From Rhizobium sp. BK650 (GTDB lineage: Bacteria; Pseudomonadota; Alphaproteobacteria; Rhizobiales; Rhizobiaceae): a stretch of 64,000 nt of DNA. The stretch's first letter is position 1, and every line of letters starts with the position of its first letter. Below the pieces are notes generated by a model. That model saw only the letters and a list, made by a program, of their open reading frames with translations. It was not told the origin of the DNA and ran no database searches. The stretch is taken from contig NZ_JACIBK010000016.1 of assembly GCF_014195325.1 (NCBI RefSeq), positions 62,001 through 126,000 on the forward strand, in the 5' to 3' direction. Shown here one piece after another: positions 46,125 through 54,834 of this stretch. The translations under genes and the position numbers were made by a program.

Positions 46125-47069
46125 ATGGCGCAGATCGCCCTGGCGCGCGAGCGGCTTTTTGCGCTCCGCGAAACCATTGCCCGACTGGAAGGAAAGCCCG
46201 CGCCGGTGCTTGCTGCAGCCGAGCGTGAAGCCTTGGCAGAAGGGCGCGAAATGCGGCAGGAGCGTACGTCGCCGCGCCTGTCTTTCGGTGTGGAACTGTT
46301 TGATGACGCTCTGGAAGGCGGTCTGCAGCTCGATGCGATCACTGAATTCCGTGCGGCGAGTTCCCGTGATGTCGGGGCGGCAAGCGGTTTAGCGATGGCT
46401 ATAGCGGCGCGCAAGCAAAGACAGGAAGAAGATGCCGGCAAGGCTTTGCCGCTACTCTGGATCGGTGATGCGGTCGGCACATTGGAGGCAGGTCGCCCCT
46501 ATGCACCGGGGCTTAAGGATTTCGGGCTGAAGCCGGAACTGTTTTTTCATGCCGCGCCGCGCAAGCTGGAAGATGCGCTCTGGCTGGCGGAGGCTGCTAT
46601 TGAGAGTGCCGCTTTCTCGACGGTTGTCTTCGAAGTGCGCGGCAACCCTTTGCATTTCGGTTTAACGGAAAGTCGCCGGCTCAGCCTTAGGGCGCGTGCC
46701 GTCCGCCGTCCGCTTTTTCTTATCCGTCAAGCAGGGGAGGAGGAGGCGAGCAGCGCTGCCTTGCGCCTGCATGTCGAGCCGGCGCCGTCAAACACGCGGC
46801 CGTTGCCAGATGGATCAAAACTTTCCGGCAGCATCGGCAATCCGATTTTTCGTCTCACGCTGGAGAAGAGCCGCAATCCGGCCCCGCTCTCCTTTCTTCT
46901 GGAGTGGAATCCTCATGAACGTGAATTTCTCCCTGTCAGCGAACCAAGCTTCGCTCGGCCTCCAGGCAAACAGTCAGCGCATTCTGGCGCTCAGCTTTCC
47001 GCATCTGGCGACAGACCGCATCGCGCGCAGGCGATGGGGGCTCTCCTGGCGCTTGAAAGGGCGTCCTGA
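46125..47069 (+). CDS. imuA: ImuA, RecA-like accessory protein of the mutagenesis cassette
   Basis: First gene of the SOS-induced imuA-imuB-dnaE2 operon for damage-tolerant, mutagenic synthesis. The 314-residue protein is related to RecA/SulA-type folds: the N-terminal ALARERLFALRETIARLEG helix, the LSFGVELFDDALEGGLQLDAITEF core and the WIGDAVGTLEAGRPYAPGL region. GGAGAG lies before the ATG. Its 3' end overlaps the imuB start by 155 bases in another frame. The last 50 residues are low in family character. Confidence 0.9.
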   Translation: MAQIALARERLFALRETIARLEGKPAPVLAAAEREALAEGREMRQERTSPRLSFGVELFDDALEGGLQLDAITEFRAASSRDVGAASGLAMAIAARKQRQEEDAGKALPLLWIGDAVGTLEAGRPYAPGLKDFGLKPELFFHAAPRKLEDALWLAEAAIESAAFSTVVFEVRGNPLHFGLTESRRLSLRARAVRRPLFLIRQAGEEEASSAALRLHVEPAPSNTRPLPDGSKLSGSIGNPIFRLTLEKSRNPAPLSFLLEWNPHEREFLPVSEPSFARPPGKQSAHSGAQLSASGDRPHRAQAMGALLALERAS

Positions 47070-48528
47070 GAAGCCGCCGATCGTCTGTTCCGGCAAGCTT
47101 AACAATGCCATGCGGCTGACGGCGCTGGACGAATTCGCCGAAAAGCTGGGACTGAGGAAGGAACAGGGCGTTGCCGAAGCGCGCGCCATGTATCCGGCGC
47201 TCGATGTCGTGGAAGAAGACCCTGCAGCCGACCGCAGGCTGCTGGAGGCGATTGCAGATTGGTGCGACCGTTATACGCCGATGGTAGCGCTCGACGGCAA
47301 GGATGGGTTGTTTCTCGATATTACCGGTTGTGCCCATCTCTTTGGCGGTGAAAGCGCGCTCCTGAGGGATATCCTGTCGCGGCTCTTCCATATGGGGCTC
47401 GATGCACGGGGAGCGATCTCCTCGTCGCCCGGCCTTTCCTGGGCCGTCTCTCGTTTTGGGCAGGGTGGTGTCGTGGAGGATGAGGAGACGGAACGCGTGC
47501 TGATGCCGCTGCCTGTTGCAGCTTTGCGGCTGGAAGAACAGACCGTCGATGCCCTGAAGAAACTCGGCCTCAAATATCTCGGTGACGTCATTCATGCACC
47601 GCGGGCACCGCTGACCCGCCGCTTCGGGTCGACGCTGCTTCTGCGTCTCGATCAGGCGCTGGGTCGTGAGGAAGAGCCGATCTCTCCCCGCCGCCCCGTC
47701 GCCAGTCTCTCGTCCGAACGCCGTCTGGTCGAGCCGATTGGAACGGAAGAACAGATTCTTGCCGTCGCCGGACAGGCTGCCATATCGCTGAAACCGTCCC
47801 TGGAGGCGCGCGGTGCTGGTGGGGGGGGTTTCGAACTGGTGTTGTTCCGTGTGGATGGCAAGGTGTTTCGCATTTCCGTGGGTGCCTCCCGGCCGCTTCG
47901 CGATCCGAAGCTCATTGCGGGATTATTTTCCGAGCGGCTACAGGTGATCTATGATGATATCGACGCCGGCTATGGTTTTGAGATCCTGCGCCTGAATGTC
48001 CTGCGGCATGAGCCGTTCCATGATGCGCAGGGCGACTTCGAAGGCGATCGGCAGGGGGAAATTTCGCTTTCGAGTTTTATCGATCGTGTTGCGGCGCGGC
48101 TTGGCCCGGATTGTCTGCAAAGCTTCCAGCTTCGCGAGAGCCATGTGCCGGAGCGCGCCGTGATTACTGTGCCGGCAATGGAGAGCCTTCCGGCTCGGCG
48201 CAAGGTGGAGCAGGACAGTGCCCTTCCCTTCCGCGAGGAGCGCCCTCTGCGACTCTTTGCAACGCCGGAACCAGTAGAGGTTGCATTTGCCGAAGTGCCT
48301 GACGGTGCACCGCAGATTTTCCGTTGGCGACGTTTGCTGCATCAAGTGGCAAAGAGCGAAGGGCCGGAACGGATCGCCATGGAATGGTGGATCGATGGAG
48401 ACGATGCCGAAACGCGGGATTATTTCCGGATCGAGGACGAGGCCGGTCACCGCTTCTGGATCTATCGCCGGGGTCTTTATGGAGACAGCCCCGATCCTCG
48501 CTGGTTCATGCATGGGGTCTTTGCATGA
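46915..48528 (+). CDS. imuB: ImuB, Y-family polymerase-like protein
   Basis: A Y-family polymerase relative that bridges ImuA, DnaE2 and the sliding clamp. From the ATG at 46915 (GGAG ten bases upstream) it has 537 residues. The ILALSFPHLATDR segment corresponds to the first catalytic motif, and DGKDGLFLDITGCAHLFGG to the second. The catalytic acidic residues of active enzymes are not in place, as is typical for ImuB. The frame is open back to 46696, but those residues are antisense-like filler. The stop overlaps the dnaE2 start (ATGA). Confidence 0.9.
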   Translation: MNVNFSLSANQASLGLQANSQRILALSFPHLATDRIARRRWGLSWRLKGRPEKPPIVCSGKLNNAMRLTALDEFAEKLGLRKEQGVAEARAMYPALDVVEEDPAADRRLLEAIADWCDRYTPMVALDGKDGLFLDITGCAHLFGGESALLRDILSRLFHMGLDARGAISSSPGLSWAVSRFGQGGVVEDEETERVLMPLPVAALRLEEQTVDALKKLGLKYLGDVIHAPRAPLTRRFGSTLLLRLDQALGREEEPISPRRPVASLSSERRLVEPIGTEEQILAVAGQAAISLKPSLEARGAGGGGFELVLFRVDGKVFRISVGASRPLRDPKLIAGLFSERLQVIYDDIDAGYGFEILRLNVLRHEPFHDAQGDFEGDRQGEISLSSFIDRVAARLGPDCLQSFQLRESHVPERAVITVPAMESLPARRKVEQDSALPFREERPLRLFATPEPVEVAFAEVPDGAPQIFRWRRLLHQVAKSEGPERIAMEWWIDGDDAETRDYFRIEDEAGHRFWIYRRGLYGDSPDPRWFMHGVFA

Positions 48529-51500
48529 AGCCCGAACCCGCATTTTTCGAAATCGGCGCGAAGACGAATTTTTCGTTCCTGGAAGGTGCTTCGAAACCTG
48601 AAGAGATGGTCGTGCAGGCCGCTTTTTTGAAGCTTGGCGGTCTCGGTATTGCTGATCGCAATTCGGTTGCCGGCGTGGTGCGGGCTCATGCGCAGGCACA
48701 GCAGCTTGAGGAGAGATACAAGAACAAGGATGCCATCTTAGCCGAGGCAGAGAAGAAGGGAAAACCAGAGATCATTCTCGATCCCATCCGGGTTCAGCCG
48801 GGCGCCCGTCTCGTCTTTTCCGATGAAACGCCTGATATCCTTGCCTATCCGCGGAACCGGAAAGGTTGGGCAAATCTCTGCCGCCTGCTCAGCGCCGGAA
48901 ACCTGAAGGAAGAAGCTGTCAAGGGAACCTGTATCCTGACGGAAGCGGAGCTCATGGAATGGGGCGACGAGATGATGCTTGCTCTCGTCCCCAACCGAGC
49001 CGTCGTGAATGACCCAACCAAGCAGTTGGAACTCGAAAACTATTTGCAGCGGTTTCGCAAACGCTTCCGCAAAGCATTTTTCATCGCATTGTCGCCGGTC
49101 TATGACGGCCGCGACCGACAAGCTTTTGCAGTGCTTGCCATGATTGCTGCTCACAATCGAGTGCCGCTGATTGCAACCAATCAACCACTCTATCATCATC
49201 CTGAGCGCCGGCCGCTTTCGGATGTCGTGATCGCAATCCGGGAGCACGTGCAGATATCGGAAGCCGGATTCCTCTTGGCGCCGAATGGAGAGCGCTATCT
49301 TAAAGATTCACGTGAAATATCTAGGCTCTTCCGGGATTATCCTGACGCGATCGAGAACACGCAGCTGTTCTTCAACAAGCTGAGTTTTTCGCTAAACGAG
49401 TTGAAACACAATTATCCCCCTGAAAACGATCCTGGTGAAACGCCGCAGGATACACTCGAAAGATTGACGCGCGCGGGAGCAGCAAAGCGCTATCCCGGCG
49501 GTGTTCCTCCTGAAGTAGCAAAGCAGATCGATTACGAGCTGAACCTAATCAGCGAGAAGAAATATGCTTCCTATTTCCTGACGGTTCACAAGATCATCCA
49601 TCATGCCCGTTATGATCTCAAGGTTCTCTGCCAGGGACGAGGTTCGGCGGCCAATTCGGTTATCTGCTACTGCCTCGAGATCACGGAAGTCGATCCCACA
49701 AAGACCACGCTTCTATTCGATCGGTTCATTTCGATGGATCGGGACGAGCCACCGGATATCGATGTCGATTTCGAGCATGAACGGCGGGAAGATGTCATTC
49801 AGTCCATTTATAAAAGATATGGCCATGATCACGCGGGACTGACGGCCGCCGTCACCAGCTATCGTACCCGTTCGGCCGGCCGTGAGGTCGCCAAGGCCTT
49901 CGGTTTGTCAGAGGATGTTCAATCGGCGATCAGCAGTCTCGTCTGGGGCTGGTCCGAAGACAATCTCTCGGAACGGGATGCGAAAGCGGCTGGCCTCGAT
50001 ATGAAGGATTCGGTGACACGAAATGTACTGAAATATGCCTCCGAGCTTCTCAGTTTTCCTCGTCATCTTACTCAGCATGTCGGCGGTTTCGTCATCACCC
50101 GTGACCGGCTGGATGAAGTTGTACCGATTATGAAGACAGCAATGCCCAAACGTTACATGATCGAATGGGATAAAGATGACCTCGACAATGTCCAAATTCT
50201 CAAGGTCGATATTCTGGCGCTTGGCATGCTGACTTGCTTACGCAGGGCCTTTACGCTGCTTGAACTGCATTACGATGTTAAAAAGACCCTCGCCGATCTC
50301 GGCAATAAAGAGCACGGGGAGGAGGGTGAACCGGTTTACGATATGATGGGTCGGGCTGATACGCTTGGCGTTTTCCAGATCGAAAGTCGGGCGCAGATGA
50401 GTATGCTGCCGCGCCTGAAACCGAGAATATTTTACGACCTTGTCATCGAGGTGGCCATCGTCCGGCCAGGACCGATTCAGGGAGATATGGTGCATCCATA
50501 TTTGAAGCGTCGAGAGCTACGGAATAAGAATCTTCCAATCGAATATCCCAGCGAGGAACTTAGGACTGTTCTTGAAAGAACCCTTGGGGTTCCCCTGTTC
50601 CAGGAACAGGCCATGCAGATTGCCATCACCGCAGCTGGCTTCAAGCCGGCCGAAGCCGATCGGCTTCGAAGATCAATGGCGACATTCAAAAGAACTGGCA
50701 CGATCGATAGCTTCGAAGAGCGGTTCGTGGATGGAATGGTCGAAAGGGGATATGATCATGAATTTGCAAAGCAATGCTTTAACCAAATCAAGGGCTTCGG
50801 TGAATACGGCTTTCCGGAAAGCCATGCAGCTTCTTTCGCGCTGCTCGTCTACGCCTCCTCTTGGTTGAAGGCATATTATCCCGACGTCTTCTGTGCCGCG
50901 ATGCTGAACTCACAGCCGATGGGCTTTTATGCGCCGGCGCAGCTGGTGCGGGATGCACGCGAACATGGCGTTAAAATCCTGCCGGCCGATATTAATTACT
51001 CGGATTGGGAATGTACCCTTGAAGAAGCGGTTTTTGACCGAGCAAGTGTCGATTTTCGTCACAGCGAGATGCGAGAAGTCATCAAGTCTCGCCATGCTGT
51101 GCGGCTCGGTCTTCTGCAGATCAAGGGAGTCTCCGATGACGATATGAAGAAGCTCGTTGAGAACCGTCGCGAGGGTTACCATTCTGTGCGTGATCTTTGG
51201 CTGCGCTCCGGCTTGCAGAAATCCGTCATTGAACGGCTGGCGGATGCAGATGCTTTTCAATCCATCGGGCTATCACGACGTCAGGCGTTGTGGGCGGTGC
51301 GAGCGCTGGATGTGAAAAGCGCGGCCGAAGAATTGCCGCTTTTTGAGACTGTTCGTCACATCGATCTTCAGCCTGAGCCGGCTGCCAAGCTCCCTGAGAT
51401 GCTGCCGGGTGAACAGGTCATCGAGGATTACCGCTACCTGTCCTTATCTTTGAAAGGGCACCCTGTTTCCTTCCTGCGTGAAGAGCTAGGCAGGGCAGGT

Positions 51501-52004
51501 GTGACACGCAATGTCGATTTGCTTCGCGTTGCGAATGGGAGGCGCGTGATCATCGCGGGGTTGGTGCTGGTGCGTCAGCAGCCGGGTTCCGCGAACGGTG
51601 TGATCTTCATGACGCTGGAGGATGAGACCGGTGTTGCCAATGCCATCGTCTGGAAGAAAATCTTCGAAAAATACCGCGCCGTGGTCATGGGCGCGCGGCT
51701 CGTAAAGATCTATGGCAAATTACAAAGCCAGAGCGGCGTCATCCATACTGTGGTCGAACATATCGACGACGTGACACCGCTGCTCGGTATCCTCCAGCGG
51801 GAGGCCAAACGCTTTGGTGTCAGTGAGCGTTCGGACGAGGTTTTGCGTCCGCCGCAGGATCATCGGCAGCAGAAACAGGTCGATGCATCGGCAAAGGATG
51901 GGCTGGTCAGGAAGATCGCAGATGGACGATCGACGGGGAGGGCGAGGGATGGCGATATCGCTGAGACCGCAAGCGTGATGCCACGCGGACGGAATTTCCA
52001 CTGA
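48525..52004 (+). CDS. dnaE2: error-prone DNA polymerase DnaE2 (ImuC)
   Basis: A C-family translesion polymerase of 1159 residues, starting at the ATGA overlap with imuB. The N-terminal PHP domain reads FEIGAKTNFSFLEGAS, lacking the His pair that binds metal in replicative DnaE. The catalytic PDIDVDFEHERREDV block carries the acidic residues. GRGSAANSVICYCL and FPESHAASFALLVYASSWLK are conserved. An OB-fold at about 1010-1090 and a disordered basic tail end the protein. It is the translesion polymerase of the LexA-controlled operon. Confidence 0.95.
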   Translation: MKPEPAFFEIGAKTNFSFLEGASKPEEMVVQAAFLKLGGLGIADRNSVAGVVRAHAQAQQLEERYKNKDAILAEAEKKGKPEIILDPIRVQPGARLVFSDETPDILAYPRNRKGWANLCRLLSAGNLKEEAVKGTCILTEAELMEWGDEMMLALVPNRAVVNDPTKQLELENYLQRFRKRFRKAFFIALSPVYDGRDRQAFAVLAMIAAHNRVPLIATNQPLYHHPERRPLSDVVIAIREHVQISEAGFLLAPNGERYLKDSREISRLFRDYPDAIENTQLFFNKLSFSLNELKHNYPPENDPGETPQDTLERLTRAGAAKRYPGGVPPEVAKQIDYELNLISEKKYASYFLTVHKIIHHARYDLKVLCQGRGSAANSVICYCLEITEVDPTKTTLLFDRFISMDRDEPPDIDVDFEHERREDVIQSIYKRYGHDHAGLTAAVTSYRTRSAGREVAKAFGLSEDVQSAISSLVWGWSEDNLSERDAKAAGLDMKDSVTRNVLKYASELLSFPRHLTQHVGGFVITRDRLDEVVPIMKTAMPKRYMIEWDKDDLDNVQILKVDILALGMLTCLRRAFTLLELHYDVKKTLADLGNKEHGEEGEPVYDMMGRADTLGVFQIESRAQMSMLPRLKPRIFYDLVIEVAIVRPGPIQGDMVHPYLKRRELRNKNLPIEYPSEELRTVLERTLGVPLFQEQAMQIAITAAGFKPAEADRLRRSMATFKRTGTIDSFEERFVDGMVERGYDHEFAKQCFNQIKGFGEYGFPESHAASFALLVYASSWLKAYYPDVFCAAMLNSQPMGFYAPAQLVRDAREHGVKILPADINYSDWECTLEEAVFDRASVDFRHSEMREVIKSRHAVRLGLLQIKGVSDDDMKKLVENRREGYHSVRDLWLRSGLQKSVIERLADADAFQSIGLSRRQALWAVRALDVKSAAEELPLFETVRHIDLQPEPAAKLPEMLPGEQVIEDYRYLSLSLKGHPVSFLREELGRAGVTRNVDLLRVANGRRVIIAGLVLVRQQPGSANGVIFMTLEDETGVANAIVWKKIFEKYRAVVMGARLVKIYGKLQSQSGVIHTVVEHIDDVTPLLGILQREAKRFGVSERSDEVLRPPQDHRQQKQVDASAKDGLVRKIADGRSTGRARDGDIAETASVMPRGRNFH

Positions 52005-52158
52005 TGATTGCCGGTATCCAGTGAGGATCCAGGCATAAGCTCTCCGAGGTGTGACGTTTAGCGCGAGGCATGAACGGGTTCGGTCGCGAATTTTCTTGAC
52101 AGTTCCTATCTTCTTTTGCAGAAAACACGATAGTAAGTGTCATGTTTGGAATGAAGAC

Positions 52159-52470
52159 GTGCTCGTCTGCAGTTGCAATTACATAACCGACAAGGAAATC
52201 CGGGACGTCATCAACAATCTTCTCGATGACGATTGCTGGCAGCTTATCGTTCCTGCGAAAGTCTATCACGCCATGGCCAAACGCGGCCGTTGCTGCGGCT
52301 GCTTCCCTAACGTTGTTGATATCATCATCCAGACAACCGAAGATTATCATGCCCGCCGCCACTCGACGGAGGCGGAAATGTTTGATTTCATGTCCCGCCT
52401 GAGAGAATTCCACGAAGAAAACAGGAGAGCGGACATTGAAAGGCGACAAAAAAGTCATCGAGCGGCTTAA
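52159..52470 (+). CDS. bfd: bacterioferritin-associated ferredoxin (BFD-like [2Fe-2S])
   Basis: A small iron-sulfur protein thought to release iron from bacterioferritin. The GTG at 52159 gives MLVCSCNYITDKEIRDVI, with cluster Cys4 and Cys6 and the second pair in GRCCGCFPN. At 103 residues it is longer than E. coli Bfd (64), with a helical, charged tail. TTGACA at 52096-52101 may be its -35; no clear Irr or RirA box is seen. It overlaps bfr by 35 bases in a different frame. Confidence 0.87.
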   Translation: MLVCSCNYITDKEIRDVINNLLDDDCWQLIVPAKVYHAMAKRGRCCGCFPNVVDIIIQTTEDYHARRHSTEAEMFDFMSRLREFHEENRRADIERRQKSHRAA

Positions 52471-52921
52471 CGAGGCCCTGTTCTTAGAGCTTGGTGCAGT
52501 CAACCAGTATTGGGTTCACTATCGTCTCCTTGAAGACTGGGGTTACACCAAGCTTGCCAAAAAGGAGCGCGCCGAATCGATCGAAGAAATGCATCATGCC
52601 GACCGTCTGGTCGCACGTATCATCTTCCTCGAAGGCCATCCCAATCTGCAGACGCTGGCGCCGCTGCGCATCGGTCAGAATGTCAAGGAAGTTCTGGAAG
52701 CCGATCTTGCCGGCGAATACGACGCCCGTACCGCTTACAAGAAATCACGCGATATCTGTCATGATGCCGGCGACTATGTTTCCATGAAGCTTTTCGAAGA
52801 ACTGCTGGCAGATGAGGAAGGCCATATCGACTTCCTCGAAACGCAGCTCGACCTGCTCGAGAAGATCGGCGAAGCGAAGTACGGTCAGCTCAACGCAGAC
52901 TCGGCCAACGAGGCCGAATAA
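52436..52921 (+). CDS. bfr: bacterioferritin
   Basis: A 24-mer iron-storage protein, 161 residues. Ferroxidase ligands E18, E51, H54, E94, E127 and H130 can be placed, and the heme ligand Met52 is in EEMHHAD. The start is TTG with AGGAGAG eight bases upstream, within the bfd 3' end, so translation is coupled. Context with bfd gives a storage and release pair. A hairpin follows. Confidence 0.95.
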   Translation: MKGDKKVIERLNEALFLELGAVNQYWVHYRLLEDWGYTKLAKKERAESIEEMHHADRLVARIIFLEGHPNLQTLAPLRIGQNVKEVLEADLAGEYDARTAYKKSRDICHDAGDYVSMKLFEELLADEEGHIDFLETQLDLLEKIGEAKYGQLNADSANEAE

Positions 52922-52946
52922 TTCGCCATCGGCAATGTTATGTCAG

Positions 52947-52978
52947 CCGGTCGCCCCTGGGGCGGCCGGTTTCGTTTT
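52947..52978 (+). terminator. bfr terminator
   Basis: CCGG-t-CGCC and GGCG-g-CCGG (52947-52969) form a GC-rich stem followed by TTTCGTTTT. It is 25 bases after the bfr stop. Confidence 0.75.
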
Positions 52979-53013
52979 GGGCGCCTTGATGAAGGTTTCA
53001 GCCGATGCGGTGA

Positions 53014-53547
53014 TCAGTCTTCCGGGATCAAGCCGGAAAGGTGGCTGAATTCCGCGACGACCCGTTCATAGACGGCGCGCTTGAAGGGAACGATCAGGCC
53101 GGGCAGGTCTTCCATCTGCTTCCATTCCCAGGCATCGAATTCCGGTTCATGACCGCCCGGCGGCGGATTGATGGCTATCTCGCCTTCGTCGCCTTCGAAA
53201 CGGAAGGCGAACCAGCGCTGCGTCTGGCCGCGATATTTGCCCCTTAGACCGATGCCGATCAACTGCGGCGGCAGGTCGTAATTGATCCAGTCTTTCGCTT
53301 CGGCGAGCAGTGTCACGGTTCTGATGCCGGTTTCCTCGTAGAGCTCGCGATAGGCTGCTTCCAGCGGGTCCTCGCCCTTGTCGATTCCGCCTTGGGGCAT
53401 CTGCCATAGCTGCGGCGAGCCGTCATACTCGGAATTGCCGTCGGGAATGCGCCGTCCGGCCCAGACAAGGCCTTGGCGGTTCAGGATCATCACGCCGACG
53501 CAGGGGCGATAGGGTAAATCCTCGGCTCTTACGGTCGCCTGGCTCAT
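53014..53547 (-). CDS. rppH: RNA pyrophosphohydrolase (Nudix)
   Basis: It removes pyrophosphate from the 5' end of mRNA to start decay; homologues are also called IalA. The 177-residue protein has the Nudix box at 53-75 (GGIDKGEDPLEAAYRELYEE). The WQMPQGGID and FRFEGDEGEIAIN regions are typical of RppH. It is the last gene of a minus-strand run and begins 12 bases after the deacetylase gene stop. Confidence 0.95.
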   Translation of the reverse strand: MSQATVRAEDLPYRPCVGVMILNRQGLVWAGRRIPDGNSEYDGSPQLWQMPQGGIDKGEDPLEAAYRELYEETGIRTVTLLAEAKDWINYDLPPQLIGIGLRGKYRGQTQRWFAFRFEGDEGEIAINPPPGGHEPEFDAWEWKQMEDLPGLIVPFKRAVYERVVAEFSHLSGLIPED

Positions 53548-53559
53548 GGTTCTCTCCGC

Positions 53560-54759
53560 TCAGGGATTCTTAGGATCATGGACGAGTGCTGCAACACCGA
53601 CGATCTCGACGCCGCGCATGGTCGCTTCCTCGCTCCATTTGGAAATCGCGTCAATGCTCTCGTCGAAAGCCGAGGCAACGCCGATCGCCTGGCCGTTGCG
53701 TCGGGCTATGCGCTCCAGTTCATCGAGCTTTTGCAGAATGGCGTTCACATTGACCTGGCCGTCCAGTTGCAGGTCAGCGAAAGCGTAAGGAAGGTCCGTG
53801 CCCTTGGCGATCACAGCGGTCTTGGATTGCGCCGAAGTGCCGTCGTCGAGGAAGAGCAGCCCGCGCTTGCCAATATCCCGCATGACCGGCTCCATAGCCT
53901 TGGGATCGGAGAGGAAGCGTCCGCCCAGATAGTTCATGATACCGGTATAGTTGGTGATTTCGCCCATGGCTCGATGCAGGCTTTCGATGTTGCGCGCAAC
54001 GGGCTTGGAGGTCAGAAGCGTATCCGGTCCCGGGTCATTCGCCGGATAATCGAATGGCTCCAGCGGCACTTGCAACAATATTTCATGGCCGCCGCGGCGA
54101 GCGTCCTGCATCCAGCGCTGCAGGCTGTACCCACTGGCGGCAAAGGCGAAAGTGATTTCCTCCGGCAATTGCTGTATCGCACGCTGGGTGCCGGTCTGGC
54201 TGAGGCCGAGACCGCTGAGCACGATGGCGATGCGGGTACCACGGGTGCCGGACCAGGGCCGCGCATATTGATCCATCGGCCGACGGCCATCGGAACTTGT
54301 AATCGGCAGGCGGCCGTAAGGCGTATCTTCGAGCAGATTATCATTGGGGATGGCCGCCATGCGGGGATCCTGGCCCATCTTCATGGCGTCGACCAAAACC
54401 GGGCCGCTACCGTCGCGCGGACGAGGGCTATATTTGGTGATGACGGAGCCGTCTCCTGTCACCATCCGTTCCACGTTGGCACCGGATTGTGGCTCGGAGC
54501 GTGGCATGCCGTTTGATGCCTGGCTGCCCGATGTCTGCGGCTGCTGAACCGTATCGGTCGGCGGGGCAGCTGACGTGTCTCGCGATGCCGGAGGCTTCGA
54601 CTGCTCGAGGCCATCATTGCGAAATGCCGTGTAAAGGGAAAAGCCGCCCACCGCGACAAGGCAGATGCTCGCGGCAATCTGGCCGATCCGCAATATGCCG
54701 GGACGCTTGCGCGCTGCCTTGCGGTTGCGGCCTAGGGGTGCATGCAGGTCCGTTCCCAA
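53560..54759 (-). CDS. divergent polysaccharide deacetylase family protein
   Basis: A 399-residue protein with a membrane anchor at about residues 24-44, a Pro/Ser/Thr-rich linker (about 50-150) and a C-terminal divergent polysaccharide deacetylase domain (YibQ-like, about 165-395; RIAIVLSGLGLSQTGTQRAI, LQVPLEPFDYPANDPGP, GRFLSDPKAMEPVM). It faces the periplasm. It lies in the envC-ctpA-deacetylase cluster seen in many proteobacteria, so it probably acts with peptidoglycan hydrolysis, though no activity is known. Confidence 0.87.
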   Translation of the reverse strand: MGTDLHAPLGRNRKAARKRPGILRIGQIAASICLVAVGGFSLYTAFRNDGLEQSKPPASRDTSAAPPTDTVQQPQTSGSQASNGMPRSEPQSGANVERMVTGDGSVITKYSPRPRDGSGPVLVDAMKMGQDPRMAAIPNDNLLEDTPYGRLPITSSDGRRPMDQYARPWSGTRGTRIAIVLSGLGLSQTGTQRAIQQLPEEITFAFAASGYSLQRWMQDARRGGHEILLQVPLEPFDYPANDPGPDTLLTSKPVARNIESLHRAMGEITNYTGIMNYLGGRFLSDPKAMEPVMRDIGKRGLLFLDDGTSAQSKTAVIAKGTDLPYAFADLQLDGQVNVNAILQKLDELERIARRNGQAIGVASAFDESIDAISKWSEEATMRGVEIVGVAALVHDPKNP

Positions 54760-54797
54760 TTCCTTGCCCGCTCCAAAACCGGGAAACAGCAGAAAAT

Positions 54798-54826
54798 CTC
54801 AAGGCCGGACAGGTGCCGGCCTTGAG
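54798..54826 (-). terminator. ctpA terminator
   Basis: CTCAAGGCCGG (54798-54808) and CCGGCCTTGAG (54816-54826) form a perfect 11-bp stem with a 7-base loop just after the ctpA stop, followed by ATTTTC on the minus strand. It separates ctpA from the deacetylase gene. Confidence 0.7.
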
Positions 54827-54834
54827 AACGCTTA

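Noticed and set aside
52005..52158. Irr or RirA iron-responsive box before bfd
   Set aside because: A TTGACA is present, but no clear iron-control palindrome could be read.
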